Shown here: positions 17,363 to 25,831 of the stretch, in pieces | How the letters are laid out: the number at the start of each line of letters is the position of its first letter | How positions within the stretch are numbered: position 1 is the stretch's first letter | Source: Leucobacter denitrificans | Lineage (GTDB): Bacteria; Actinomycetota; Actinomycetes; Actinomycetales; Microbacteriaceae | NCBI RefSeq assembly: GCF_014396385.1 | Contig: NZ_CP060716.1 | Location: 248,001-312,000, forward strand | Direction: 5' to 3' | DNA length: 64,000 nt | Made by a program: the position numbers and the translations under genes | Notes under the pieces: generated by a model | Databases searched by the model: none | Told to the model about the DNA's origin: nothing | Seen by the model: the letters and a program-made list of their open reading frames with translations, nothing else

Positions 17363-18277
17363 ATGATTGAAGCGCGTGGCCTGACGAAGCATTACGGCCA
17401 GAAGGCTGCTGTCGACAACGTCAATTTCACGATCAAGCCGGGCCAGGTCACTGGCTTTCTCGGGCCGAACGGAGCCGGGAAGTCGACGAGCATGCGGCTC
17501 ATGGTTGGGCTTGACCGCCCGTCCTCCGGCACGGTGACGGTGAATGGTCAGCGCTATTCCGAGATGAGCGCGCCACTCGCTGAGGTCGGTGTATTGCTTG
17601 ACGCGAAGGGCGTGCATCCCGGGCGTAGCGCTCGGAGCCACCTGCGAGCGCTCGCGGCGACGCACAGGATTCCCGAGCGTCGGGTGAATGAGGTTATTGA
17701 GCTGACCGGTCTTGGCGCGGTTGCAAACAAGCGAGTTGGCGGGTTCTCACTGGGAATGGGTCAGCGACTCGGAATTGCGACGGCCCTGCTTGGCGATCCG
17801 AAGGTGATTATTCTTGACGAGCCAGTCAACGGACTCGACCCTGATGGCGTGCTCTGGGTGCGCCAACTGTTGCGACACTTTGCCAGCGAGGGGCGCACGG
17901 TTCTCCTGTCGAGCCATCTGATGAGCGAGATGGCACAAACTGCCGATCACGTGATCGTGCTGGGTCGTGGGCGAGTGGTCGCCGACGACCCAATTTCCGA
18001 ACTTATCGCCGGCGGGGAAACGAAGGTGAGGGTGCGCAGCCCCCAGGCCGCACAGCTCGCTTCCTACGTGATGAGCGGCACAGGGAACATCCAATTGCAG
18101 CCTCTCGAGGGCGGCGACGGTGAGGGCTTCACTGCAACCGGAATTGAAGTGCAGCGCATTGGCGAGATTGCTGCGACGAACGGCATCGTTCTTCACGAAC
18201 TCACACCCATTGCCACGAGCCTCGAAGACGCCTATCTTTCGCTGACTCGAAGCGAAGTCGAGTACGCGGCCGGATAG
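17363..18277 (+). CDS. ABC transporter ATP-binding protein, BcrA/drug-export type
   Basis: 304 residues with Walker A GPNGAGKS (near residue 33), a signature region in the degenerate form FSLGMGQRLGIATALL, Walker B VIILDEPVNGLDPDG and an H-loop (LLSSHLMSEM). The extra C-terminal domain after residue 215 is typical of the BcrA/NatA group, which exports antimicrobial peptides, antibiotics or ions. TGAGGAGA precedes the ATG. The permease gene follows, then a histidine kinase and response regulator, the usual layout of a cell-envelope-stress or peptide-resistance module. Confidence 0.88.
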   Translation: MIEARGLTKHYGQKAAVDNVNFTIKPGQVTGFLGPNGAGKSTSMRLMVGLDRPSSGTVTVNGQRYSEMSAPLAEVGVLLDAKGVHPGRSARSHLRALAATHRIPERRVNEVIELTGLGAVANKRVGGFSLGMGQRLGIATALLGDPKVIILDEPVNGLDPDGVLWVRQLLRHFASEGRTVLLSSHLMSEMAQTADHVIVLGRGRVVADDPISELIAGGETKVRVRSPQAAQLASYVMSGTGNIQLQPLEGGDGEGFTATGIEVQRIGEIAATNGIVLHELTPIATSLEDAYLSLTRSEVEYAAG

Positions 18278-18338
18278 GTCGTTTGGCTGACGAAGACCGA
18301 CCCCACAGATTTACCCGTTCGAAAAGGACACAAAGATT

Positions 18339-19208
18339 ATGACTACCGCAACCTACACGCCACAGGCGACCCGAAGCTCCTATGCGGGTACCGGCATGAC
18401 TCCGCGACTGAGCTTTACCGGAGTCCTCGCATCCGAACGCATCAAGCTGACGTCGTTAAGAAGTTTCCGCATCACACTGCTGCTCACGGTGCTCGGCGGG
18501 CTTGGAATGAGCTTTCTGAGCGCCCTCGCGTTCAGTAGCCAGTATGAGTACATGGGGGTTCCCGCATCGCAGATGCCCGCAGAGACTCTGCAGAATCACC
18601 TGCTGGGAGTCGCAACGTTCCCCGCGGTGTTCCTCGCGCTGATTTTTGGTGTGCTTGGGGTATTCGCGATCTCGAGCGAGTACTCGAGCGGAATGATACT
18701 TTCGAGTCTCGCGGCCGTGCCCGCGCGCACACCTCTCTATTTCGCGAAGATTGTGGTGCTCGCTTGCATCTCAGGCATTACGGCTCTCGCGCTCATGGCC
18801 GCGGGTCTCGGCATCGCGCTCGTATTCCTTCCTGAGTCAGCGGCAGAGCTCACGTCTTCCGTTGTCATTTCGGGTGTGCTTGGTTCGAGCGTTTACCTGG
18901 TGCTACTTGCGCTCCTTGGCTTCGGCGTTGCTGCAGTGCTCCGCTCGACTGCTGGTGGCATCTCCGTTGTCGTGGGGCTCACGTTCGTTCTCCCTGTCGT
19001 GATGCAGTTCCTAACGCTTACGAACTGGGAGTGGGTTATTACAGTGAGCAACTACCTTCCAATGACACTCGGAAGTATTCTCGGCTCGGGAACCGTTGAG
19101 GTTCCCGATATGCCAAGCTACTGGGTGGCATTGCTCGCGATGGCAATCTGGGCAATCGTTCCGACTGTGTTCGGACACCTGCTTTTGAAATCACGCGACG
19201 CGAAATAG
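18339..19208 (+). CDS. ABC transporter permease
   Basis: 289 residues with six hydrophobic segments, beginning after a short cytoplasmic N-terminus (SFTGVLASERIKLTSLRSFRITLLL, a pattern common in ABC-2 permeases) and ending LLKSRDAK. It pairs with the ATPase 61 bases upstream. The absence of a large extracellular domain argues against a BceB-type permease. Substrate unknown; export of a peptide or drug is the reasonable expectation. Confidence 0.82.
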   Translation: MTTATYTPQATRSSYAGTGMTPRLSFTGVLASERIKLTSLRSFRITLLLTVLGGLGMSFLSALAFSSQYEYMGVPASQMPAETLQNHLLGVATFPAVFLALIFGVLGVFAISSEYSSGMILSSLAAVPARTPLYFAKIVVLACISGITALALMAAGLGIALVFLPESAAELTSSVVISGVLGSSVYLVLLALLGFGVAAVLRSTAGGISVVVGLTFVLPVVMQFLTLTNWEWVITVSNYLPMTLGSILGSGTVEVPDMPSYWVALLAMAIWAIVPTVFGHLLLKSRDAK

Positions 19209-19245
19209 TCGCCGCTAAGGTGAACTCATAAGGGGAGGAGTGCCG

Positions 19246-20556
19246 ATGACTCAGAGTCATGTGACACAGTCGCAGGCTGAGGTCGCGGCGCTCCTTCCGA
19301 ACCCTCCGGGCGCGATACGTCGTTGGTTAAGCGCGCACCCACTGGCCGTCGATATGGCCATTCTCGTGTGTTACTTGATCGGTGCTGTCCCGCTGGCCGC
19401 GTTCGACGCCTTTACGCTCGTGACAGACCGGGCCTTTGGCAACTTCCCAATTATTTTTGGATACACGACCCTGCTCGCGATTCGACTCGGTGCCGGCGTT
19501 GTTGCACTCATTTTCCGCCGCAAGGCCCCGCTCGTCGGCCTCATAATTCTTTCGGTCGCCCTGATCGGCGATGTCGGCGCGCTCGCGGTCGCGAACGGAG
19601 TAGCACTCTGCTTCTTGCTTTATGCGGTCCCTGTCTATCGCGATGTGAGAACAGGGTGGATCGCGTACGCGATCGCTGTTGCAGGATCCGTAGTCTCGCT
19701 CGCGTTCGAACCCCTGCTTGGCGAGGTCAGTCTTTACGGCTCTACTTCGGTACGCGACGTTTGGGCGACCGCGATCATGAGTGCGATCTGGTTGCTTGTC
19801 GTCTTGCTCATTGGAATCAACCTCGGAAACCGTCGTCGCTACCTCGCTGCAATCATCGATCGGGCACACCAACTCGCGCGTGAACGCGATCAACTGGCAA
19901 TGCTTGCGGTCGCCGAGGAACGGTCGCGGCTTGCCCGCGAGATCCACGACATTGTTGCCCACTCAGTGTCGGTGATGATCGCGCTGTCCGAGGGCGGGGC
20001 ACGCGCGGTGCAGGCAGCACCGGAGGAGGCTGCAAACGCAATGCAGAGGAGTGCCGAAACCGGGCGAACCGCACTGACCGAGATGCGCAGATTGCTTGGA
20101 GCACTTCAGGCTGATGAAGTGGCCGAGCTTGCTCCGCAGCCGAGTCACACTGACATTCCATCCCTCGTGCGCGGCTTCGCTGAAGCAGGAATTCAGGTCG
20201 AACTGCACGAGAGTGCAGACATCGAACACATCGAACGTCTGCAGGGGCTTGCAATGTATCGCGTAATGCAAGAAGGCCTGACGAATGTGCTGCGGTATGC
20301 GGGCAAAGGGGCACATGCGCAGGTGCGAATCGAAGATCTCAGCGATGGGGTTGCAGTGACGGTGCGCGACTTCGGGCGTGCTGAGGGTACCTCTGGGCCG
20401 ACAACGGGCCTCGGCTCGGGTCGCGGACTCGCGGGTCTCGCCGAGCGTTTGCGCGTGTTTGGTGGCACCATTGATTCCGGCCCTGCGCCTGATGGGCAAG
20501 GCTGGCAACTCCAAGCGTTCTTCCCCAATGACCCGCAACCCGCACCGACGGAATAG
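19246..20556 (+). CDS. Sensor histidine kinase (HisKA_3 type)
   Basis: 436 residues: an N-terminal membrane region with five or six helices (about 35-195), a short linker helix, then the dimerisation/phosphoacceptor motif LAREIHDIVAHSVSVMIALSEGG (phosphorylated His) and a HATPase domain with N-box MQEGLTNVLRYA and G-box GLGSGRGLAGLAERL. There is no extracellular sensor domain, so sensing is probably within the membrane or through the transporter. ATG 19246 is chosen because GGGGAGG lies at proper spacing; a GTG two codons earlier is possible. The response regulator gene follows after 8 bases. Confidence 0.88.
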   Translation: MTQSHVTQSQAEVAALLPNPPGAIRRWLSAHPLAVDMAILVCYLIGAVPLAAFDAFTLVTDRAFGNFPIIFGYTTLLAIRLGAGVVALIFRRKAPLVGLIILSVALIGDVGALAVANGVALCFLLYAVPVYRDVRTGWIAYAIAVAGSVVSLAFEPLLGEVSLYGSTSVRDVWATAIMSAIWLLVVLLIGINLGNRRRYLAAIIDRAHQLARERDQLAMLAVAEERSRLAREIHDIVAHSVSVMIALSEGGARAVQAAPEEAANAMQRSAETGRTALTEMRRLLGALQADEVAELAPQPSHTDIPSLVRGFAEAGIQVELHESADIEHIERLQGLAMYRVMQEGLTNVLRYAGKGAHAQVRIEDLSDGVAVTVRDFGRAEGTSGPTTGLGSGRGLAGLAERLRVFGGTIDSGPAPDGQGWQLQAFFPNDPQPAPTE

Positions 20557-20564
20557 GACGAGCA

Positions 20565-21284
20565 GTGAACGATCCACACCACATACGGGTAATGCTTGTT
20601 GATGATCAAGAACTCATCCGCACGGGATTTCGTCTCGTGTTGCTCTCAGAGCCCGATATTGAAGTCGTTGCCGAAGCGGGTGAGGGAGAGATGGCTCTCG
20701 CCGAACTCGAGCAACTCGGCGAGGGCGGCTGCGATGTCGTGCTCATGGATGTACGCATGCCCGGCATGAACGGTATCGAGGCGACTGAGCGGATCGTGTC
20801 ATCGTATCCCGCTACGAAAGTGCTGGTGCTTACCACGTTCGACCTCGATGAATATGCAGTCGGCGCGGTACAGGCCGGTGCGAGCGGGTTTTTATTGAAA
20901 GACGCGAGACCAACGGAGCTAGTCGATGCGATCCGCCGCGTCGCGAGTGGGGATGCCGCGATGGCACCCGCCGTGACCGCCCGGATGCTCGCGCAAATGC
21001 GAAGTGCGCAAAGCGAGGGTGTCGGCCTGTTGGGTGGCGCACTCGGGACCGGGGGAGCAGAACCACAGAAAGATGCGGTTGACTCGGAAGCGCTCGCCGA
21101 ACTTACCGAGCGCGAACGCGATGTGTTGTCGCTGATTGCGGCGGGTAAGAACAACTCTGAGATCAGTGCAGAGCTGTTTCTCTCGGAGTCAACGGTCAAA
21201 ACGCATGTGGGGCGCATACTCTCAAAACTGCAGCTCCGAGACCGGGTGCACGCAGTAATATTCGCAAAGCAGCACGGTCTGTAA
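20565..21284 (+). CDS. Two-component response regulator, NarL/LuxR family
   Basis: 239 residues. The receiver domain (about 5-125) has VMLVDDQE, the phosphoacceptor Asp in VVLMDVRMPGMNG, a conserved Thr in VLTTFDLDEYA and Lys in FLLKDARP. The C-terminal LuxR-type HTH is LTERERDVLSLIAAGKNNSEI...STVKTHVGRILSKL. A Gly-rich linker (about 145-165) joins them. Start is GTG. Likely phosphorylated by the kinase immediately upstream and likely to regulate the ABC transporter genes of the same cluster. Confidence 0.9.
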   Translation: MNDPHHIRVMLVDDQELIRTGFRLVLLSEPDIEVVAEAGEGEMALAELEQLGEGGCDVVLMDVRMPGMNGIEATERIVSSYPATKVLVLTTFDLDEYAVGAVQAGASGFLLKDARPTELVDAIRRVASGDAAMAPAVTARMLAQMRSAQSEGVGLLGGALGTGGAEPQKDAVDSEALAELTERERDVLSLIAAGKNNSEISAELFLSESTVKTHVGRILSKLQLRDRVHAVIFAKQHGL

Positions 21285-21306
21285 TGGTTCTTGATGCGTG
21301 ACCCCG

Positions 21307-21318
21307 TAGGGTAGAGGT
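21307..21318 (+). promoter_or_regulatory. -10 box of coaD, predicted leaderless transcript
   Basis: TAGGGT (21307-21312), six bases (AGAGGT), ATG at 21319. The AGAGG could also serve weakly as a ribosome binding site. Confidence 0.45.
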
Positions 21319-21813
21319 ATGAGCAATATCGCAGTGGTACCGGGTTCCTTTGATCCGATCACGCTCGGGCATCTCGACGTGATTCGCCGAGCAGCCGCAG
21401 TTTTTGACGAGGTACACGTTCTCGTCGTGCACAACCCTGGCAAGACGGCGATGCTGCCGATCTCAGAGCGGGTAGCGCTTATCCAGCAGTCGATTGATGA
21501 GGACCCAAATACGCCGTCGAACATCACGGTTGCGTCTTGGTCTGTCGGCCTACTGGTTGATTACTGCACAGAGGTCGGCGCTTCGGTGCTCGTGAAGGGC
21601 ATTCGCTCGCAGATCGACGTCTCGTACGAAACACCAATGGTGCTCATGAATCGGAGCCTCGCAAATGTTGAGACGATCTTCATGCTGCCAGACCCCGCAC
21701 ACGCCTATGTTTCGAGTACGCTCGTGCGGCAGGTCGCTTCTCTTGGTGGAGATGTGAGCCCGTACGTCCCGCCAGCTGTCGCGCGCTTCTTAGCAAAGAC
21801 GAGGCCCGCCTGA
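21319..21813 (+). CDS. coaD: Phosphopantetheine adenylyltransferase
   Basis: Fourth step of coenzyme A synthesis. Nucleotidyltransferase fold of 164 residues (normal length) with [19 protein letters not shown] carrying the (T/H)xGH motif, the pantetheine-binding [15 protein letters not shown] region, and the C-terminal ISSTLVR-like block [22 protein letters not shown]. Its stop overlaps the start of the next gene by one base. Confidence 0.95.
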   Translation: MSNIAVVPGSFDPITLGHLDVIRRAAAVFDEVHVLVVHNPGKTAMLPISERVALIQQSIDEDPNTPSNITVASWSVGLLVDYCTEVGASVLVKGIRSQIDVSYETPMVLMNRSLANVETIFMLPDPAHAYVSSTLVRQVASLGGDVSPYVPPAVARFLAKTRPA

Positions 21814-22358
21814 TGCGTAGCGTGTATGAAGAGTCTGTACGCGACCTCGTAGGTCGCCCTGGCGAGATGCGAGAGCGCGAGCTCGAGGTTGTGGTGCCCG
21901 AGGGATTCGGCGAGGCGCTCGCTACGATTCCCGAGGGTGAAAAGCTGTCGCTCGACCTGCGCCTTGAGTCTGTGCACGAGGGCATTTTGGTGTCTGCCAC
22001 GGCACGCACCACCATGCATGCGCAGTGCGGCAGGTGCCTCAAGGATTTCGAAGCACCGTTTGAAGTCGAGTTTCAGGAACTTTTCGCGTATACTTCTTCG
22101 GAGGCCGACGAGTATGAGGTTCACGGTGATCACGTGGATCTTGAACCTCCGCTCCGAGACGCGGTAGTGCTTGCACTTCCGTTTCAGCCAGTGTGTCGCC
22201 CGGACTGTCCGGGGCTCGATCCCGAGTCCGGTGAGTTGCGTGATGCTGAGGCTGTTGAGTCGCCTGACGCGATCGTAGATCCGCGGTGGGCGGCGCTGGC
22301 TGATTTTAAGGCTGTAGAATCATCAGGTTCGGGTGCGCCCGAGACTGAGAATAACTAG
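21813..22358 (+). CDS. DUF177 (YceD-like) protein, upstream partner of rpmF
   Basis: 181 residues with the DUF177 core: a Cys pair in [22 protein letters not shown] and later [10 protein letters not shown], which may bind metal. Members of this family lie next to rpmF across bacteria and have been connected to 23S rRNA processing or ribosome assembly in E. coli and plants. Overlap with coaD and 13 bases to rpmF indicate one operon. Confidence 0.85.
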   Translation: MRSVYEESVRDLVGRPGEMRERELEVVVPEGFGEALATIPEGEKLSLDLRLESVHEGILVSATARTTMHAQCGRCLKDFEAPFEVEFQELFAYTSSEADEYEVHGDHVDLEPPLRDAVVLALPFQPVCRPDCPGLDPESGELRDAEAVESPDAIVDPRWAALADFKAVESSGSGAPETENN

Positions 22359-22371
22359 GAAAGAGAGCATC

Positions 22372-22575
22372 ATGGCTGTTCCCAAGCGCAAGATGTCGCG
22401 TTCGAACACCCGTCACCGCCGTTCGGCGTGGAAGGCTGAGGCACCGAAGTTGGTCAAGACCGTTGAAAACGGCAAGACCGTCTACAGCCTCCCGCACCGC
22501 GCCCGCGTGGTCGAGGACTCGCAGGGCAACGCTCTGTTCCTCGAGTACAAGGGTCGTCGCGTAGCTGACGCGTAA
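22372..22575 (+). CDS. rpmF: 50S ribosomal protein L32
   Basis: 67 residues, [18 protein letters not shown] start, standard for L32. No cysteine is present, so this is the zinc-free form lacking the zinc ribbon. GGAAAGAGAG precedes the ATG at 22372; in-frame sequence further upstream belongs to the leader. The nearest terminator downstream lies inside rnc. Confidence 0.95.
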   Translation: MAVPKRKMSRSNTRHRRSAWKAEAPKLVKTVENGKTVYSLPHRARVVEDSQGNALFLEYKGRRVADA

Positions 22576-22584
22576 GACTTACTC

Positions 22585-23349
22585 GTGACCGGGAACGTGA
22601 ATTCGCTCCCGCAACACGAGCACGAAGAGCCGCCGGGCGCACCTCAGGGCGCACCCGGCGGCTTTCTTCGCGCCTTTGATGTTGCGGTCGATCCTGAGCT
22701 GCTTGAGCTCGCGCTCACGCATCGTTCATGGGCGTACGAGCACGGAGCGGCCCCGCACAACGAGCGCCTTGAGTTTCTTGGCGACTCAATCCTTGGTCAG
22801 GCGGTCACGGTAAAGCTCTATCGCGATCACCCAGACCTCACTGAGGGAGAACTTGCGAAGCGCCGTGCCTCGCTTGTGTCGACGCTGGCGCTCGCAGAAG
22901 TTGCGCGCGGGTTGTCGCTCGGTGACGAGCTAAAGCTCGGCAAGGGTGAAGAACAGACCGGTGGTCGCGACAAAGACTCGATTCTCGCCGACACGGTCGA
23001 AGCGATCATCGGCGCGGTCTTTCTCTCCACTGATCCAGTGACAGCCGCGGAGTTTGTGCTGCGGCTCATTGATCCACTGTTTGAAGACCCTGAGCGCTTT
23101 TCTGAGACGCTCGATCCGAAAACGACTCTGCAAAAGGAAGCGGCGAGGCGAGGCTTGCTCCACCCTGCCTACGTTACGGTTGGGGCCGGCCCGGACCACG
23201 CCCGCAGGTTTACGTCGTCGGTTGAACTCGACGGCATTGTCGGGCGCGGCGAAGGCACGAGCAAGAAAGTCGCTGAGCTCGAGGCTGCGCGTAGCCTCAT
23301 CGTGAAGCTCCGGGCGCGAAGCGCGAAGCGACGCCCACGAAAGCGCTAG
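22585..23349 (+). CDS. rnc: Ribonuclease III
   Basis: Cleaves double-stranded RNA in rRNA maturation and mRNA decay. The signature NERLEFLGDSILG (near residue 54) and a C-terminal double-stranded-RNA-binding domain (DPKTTLQKEAARRGL...GTSKKVAELEAARSLI) are present. The only usable in-frame starts are GTG 22585 or GTG 22597, since no ATG, GTG or TTG follows before the catalytic domain. The first 27 codons are therefore coding yet contain a terminator-like hairpin (22628-22663). It lies 9 bases after rpmF and is followed by mutM after 3 bases. Confidence 0.93.
   Translation: MTGNVNSLPQHEHEEPPGAPQGAPGGFLRAFDVAVDPELLELALTHRSWAYEHGAAPHNERLEFLGDSILGQAVTVKLYRDHPDLTEGELAKRRASLVSTLALAEVARGLSLGDELKLGKGEEQTGGRDKDSILADTVEAIIGAVFLSTDPVTAAEFVLRLIDPLFEDPERFSETLDPKTTLQKEAARRGLLHPAYVTVGAGPDHARRFTSSVELDGIVGRGEGTSKKVAELEAARSLIVKLRARSAKRRPRKR
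22628..22668 (+). terminator. Strong terminator-like hairpin inside the 5' end of rnc
   Basis: AGCCGCCGGG (22628-22637) pairs perfectly with CCCGGCGGCT (22654-22663), extended by two more pairs past one mismatch, with a loop of about 10 nt and TTTCTT after the stem. It has every mark of an intrinsic terminator, about 55 bases past the rpmF stop, but sits at codons 15-27 of rnc. It may end most rpmF transcripts and attenuate rnc, or be an RNase III target for autoregulation. Confidence 0.6.
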
Positions 23350-23352
23350 TCA

Positions 23353-24303
23353 TTGCCTGAACTGCCCGAAGTCGAGGTCGTGCGAGCCGGTCTTGCCCCC
23401 GCGGTGACCGGCGCACGTGTTGTCGCCGTTTCGGTCGTGGATCCCCGTGCGCTCAAACGTCACATGCCACTCGGAGGTGACGACGGCCTCGGTGGGCACG
23501 GCCGCACTTTGACCGCTGAGGCGGGGCTTCTGCGATCCGCTGACTTCGAACGGCGCCTGACTGGCGCTGTGCTCGCGGCACCCGAACGCCGTGGCAAGTT
23601 TATGTGGATCCCTATTGTTGCGCCGAGCCAGCAAAGTGATGTCAGGGGAGCTGCTCTTCTTGCGCATCTCGGCATGAGTGGCCAATTGCTGCTTCGTGCG
23701 AATGATGCGCCGGATGATCGTCACGTTCGGATTCGCATCTGGATCGAACACCCGGAGCACTGCGAGCTTCGCGTCGACTTTGCCGATCAGCGACTTTTTG
23801 GGTCGCTTGCGCTCGACGGGTTGGTGCCGACGCTTCCGAGTGGATCGATTCCTGCGCAGGCGGTGCACATCGCGAGGGATCCGCTCGACCCGTACTTCGA
23901 CGACGCCGAGTTTGTGCGTCGTCTGCGTTCGCGTGCCACCGGCGTGAAGAAACTGCTGCTCGATCAGGCGCTCGTGAGTGGGGTGGGAAACATCTACGCT
24001 GACGAGACGCTGTGGCGGTCGAGGATCCACCCCGAAACGCTAGGAACCTCGGTCTCGCAGCGAGGAGCGACCGCGATGCTCGGCCACATGCGTGATGTAT
24101 TTGCGCAGGCGCTTGCCGAGGGCGGTACGAGCTTTGACGCGCAGTACGTCAACGTGAATGGCCAGGCGGGTTACTTCGCGCATTCGCTCCACGCGTACGG
24201 GCGCACAGGGGAGCCGTGCCACCGCTGCGGCGGGCCGATTCGGCGCATCACCTTCGGCGGTCGCGGTTCGCACTTCTGCCCCCAGTGCCAGCGGCGGCGG
24301 TGA
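23353..24303 (+). CDS. mutM: Formamidopyrimidine-DNA glycosylase (Fpg)
   Basis: Base-excision repair enzyme removing 8-oxoguanine. The mature N-terminus PELPEVEVVRAGL with catalytic Pro and Glu is intact, which fixes TTG at 23353 as start, an unusual codon. ERRGKFMW carries the conserved lysine, LLDQALVSGVGNIYADE is the H2TH segment, and the zinc finger CHRCGG...HFCPQC closes the protein. 316 residues, slightly long because of a Gly-rich insertion near residues 38-58. It starts 3 bases after rnc. Confidence 0.94.
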   Translation: MPELPEVEVVRAGLAPAVTGARVVAVSVVDPRALKRHMPLGGDDGLGGHGRTLTAEAGLLRSADFERRLTGAVLAAPERRGKFMWIPIVAPSQQSDVRGAALLAHLGMSGQLLLRANDAPDDRHVRIRIWIEHPEHCELRVDFADQRLFGSLALDGLVPTLPSGSIPAQAVHIARDPLDPYFDDAEFVRRLRSRATGVKKLLLDQALVSGVGNIYADETLWRSRIHPETLGTSVSQRGATAMLGHMRDVFAQALAEGGTSFDAQYVNVNGQAGYFAHSLHAYGRTGEPCHRCGGPIRRITFGGRGSHFCPQCQRRR

Positions 24304-24375
24304 CAGCGACTTGCTGATGCGCAGGTGAGTGCGGCGTCTGCCACTCGCAAACGGAGCTGCAGGTGCTGTTCGCTC

Positions 24376-24427
24376 TTGACAGTTCTAGAAATTGCATTCG
24401 CACTTAAGTAAAGCCTTAAATAAGGAG
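24376..24427 (+). promoter_or_regulatory. Promoter/operator region of the ArsR-AHSA1 pair
   Basis: TTGACA (24376-24381) resembles a -35 element. It is followed by the palindromes TTCTAGAA (24383-24390), CTTAAG (24403-24408) and CCTTA-AA-TAAGG (24414-24425), in sequence richer in A+T than the surroundings. These are candidate operators for autoregulation by the ArsR-type repressor encoded next. The ribosome binding site AAGGAG is at 24422-24427. Confidence 0.45.
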
Positions 24428-24435
24428 TTTCTAAA

Positions 24436-24780
24436 ATGAACGCGGCTGACCGACTGAGCTTGGTTTTTGCTGCGCTCGCTGATGCAACTCGACGGGAGAT
24501 TCTCTCGCGGCTTGCCGAAGGGCCCGCCACTGTCGGTGAGGTAGCCGCTCCATTTGAAATGAGTGCTCCGGCGATCTCTCAACACCTGAAAGTGCTCGAA
24601 CGTGCGGGTCTCGTCACGCGCACCGTTCACGCACAGTGGCGAACACTTTCACTCCAGACAGAGCCTCTTGATGAGGCGTCGGCCTGGGTAGAGAAGCAGC
24701 GAGACGAGTGGAACCTTCGCCTTGATGCCCTTGAGGAGCACCTTGAAGGGCTGAAGAAAAATGAGGCGAAGAAACAATAA
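24436..24780 (+). CDS. ArsR-family winged-helix transcriptional regulator
   Basis: 114 residues with the ArsR-type wHTH: LADATRREILSRLAEGPATVGEVAAPFEMSAPAISQHLKVLERAGLVTR. No metal-binding cysteines are present, so it is probably not a metal sensor; this subgroup is usually encoded with an AHSA1/SRPBCC protein, as here. AAGGAG precedes the ATG. Likely autorepressor of this two-gene unit. Confidence 0.88.
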   Translation: MNAADRLSLVFAALADATRREILSRLAEGPATVGEVAAPFEMSAPAISQHLKVLERAGLVTRTVHAQWRTLSLQTEPLDEASAWVEKQRDEWNLRLDALEEHLEGLKKNEAKKQ

Positions 24781-24798
24781 TTCGAAGGAGAAAGCACA

Positions 24799-25272
24799 AT
24801 GAATACGATCAGCCCGTCAGCGACGTCGGGCCCAGAATTCTCAATCACCCGAATACTTGAGGTGCCACGTGAACTCGTCTGGCGGGCCTGGACCGAAGAG
24901 TCAGAACTGGCCCAGTGGCTTCGACCATTCGGGGTCAGCACCGATTCTGTCTCGTTTGATGTTCGGGTGGGCGGCCACTACTCATACACGATGACGAACG
25001 ACGAGACCGGCGAGAAGTTTCCCACCGGTGGGGTCTTTCTTGAGGTTGAACCGATAGAGCGCCTCGTCTTCACATGGGGTGAACCCGATGCTCCCATCGA
25101 GAGCGCGCCGGTCATCACGCTCACGCTTATTGCGCAAGATCCTCAGCGAACTGAGCTGGTTTTTCACCTGCGCGGGTTCGAGGGTAAACCCGGTGATGGT
25201 TTTGTGTATGACGGTTGGGACGAAGCGCTAGTGAACTTCAGTCGTCATCTTGCCGGTGAACGACTGGGCTAA
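24799..25272 (+). CDS. SRPBCC / AHSA1-domain protein
   Basis: 157 residues of the AHSA1 (activator of Hsp90 ATPase homologue 1-like, START-superfamily) fold: ITRILEVPRELVWRAWTEESELAQWL at the start, GGHYSYTM, and a C-terminal helix (GWDEALVNFSRHL). These domains bind hydrophobic ligands; no catalytic activity can be assigned. 18 bases after the ArsR gene with GAAGGAGA as ribosome binding site; it is the regulated partner of that repressor. Confidence 0.85.
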   Translation: MNTISPSATSGPEFSITRILEVPRELVWRAWTEESELAQWLRPFGVSTDSVSFDVRVGGHYSYTMTNDETGEKFPTGGVFLEVEPIERLVFTWGEPDAPIESAPVITLTLIAQDPQRTELVFHLRGFEGKPGDGFVYDGWDEALVNFSRHLAGERLG

Positions 25273-25819
25273 CGCGCGGGATTCGGAGAAGAAAGCGGCG
25301 AACCAGAACAATTCGATTTTGACGCTTTCATCGCAGCGAAAATCGTGAGCTGCTACTGGTTTCGGTGAGACTACTTTTTGTGGGCCGTGATTATGGTGTG
25401 ACTGTGCGCATTGATCGTGATCACGAAAGATTCACAGTCTACGTACCAGTTCTTACCCCGCCGATTGACGCGCGACTCATCCACACTATGGGTGCGTATT
25501 GCGTTCTTGCACCAAGCGACAACATCATGAATCTCCAGTGAGAGGTTTCGCCGGAGTCGCTCTGCGCCTAGCTGTGTCGTATGTAAATCATCGATTCATA
25601 TGTTCATCGAGACTCTGTGCCCAGCACTCTAGACAGTTCTGAATTTGCTACGCAAGTACGCAAGTGAAGTGAGATTGGGGTCTGCAAGCAATGAGGGAGG
25701 CTCGATTTCAAAGGACGCCTTTCCTGATCGGATTTTCCCCCTAGTGTTGTTCGCAACTATATCCGACTGCTTCTTGCTGAGTGACTCGAGCGCTCAGGAT
25801 TCTGTTGGGGTGCGACCTA
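25273..25819. other. A+T-richer gene-poor stretch with one doubtful small ORF
   Basis: About 550 bases without a convincing gene, visibly richer in A+T than neighbouring genes. A 58-codon frame from GTG 25365 to TGA 25541 (VRLLFVGRDYGVTVRIDRDH...) has no recognised homology and may be a gene remnant. Tandem ACGCAAGT-like repeats occur near 25653-25670. Possibly a scar of past insertion or deletion beside the accessory region. Confidence 0.4.
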
Positions 25820-25831
25820 TAGCGTGGCCTC
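25820..25831 (+). promoter_or_regulatory. -10 box of the vanZ-like gene, predicted leaderless transcript
   Basis: TAGCGT (25820-25825; TATAGC overlaps it), six bases (GGCCTC), ATG at 25832. Confidence 0.45.

Noticed and set aside
19963-20577. 204-codon frame antisense to the histidine kinase
   Set aside because: The opposite strand carries the H-box and ATPase motifs.
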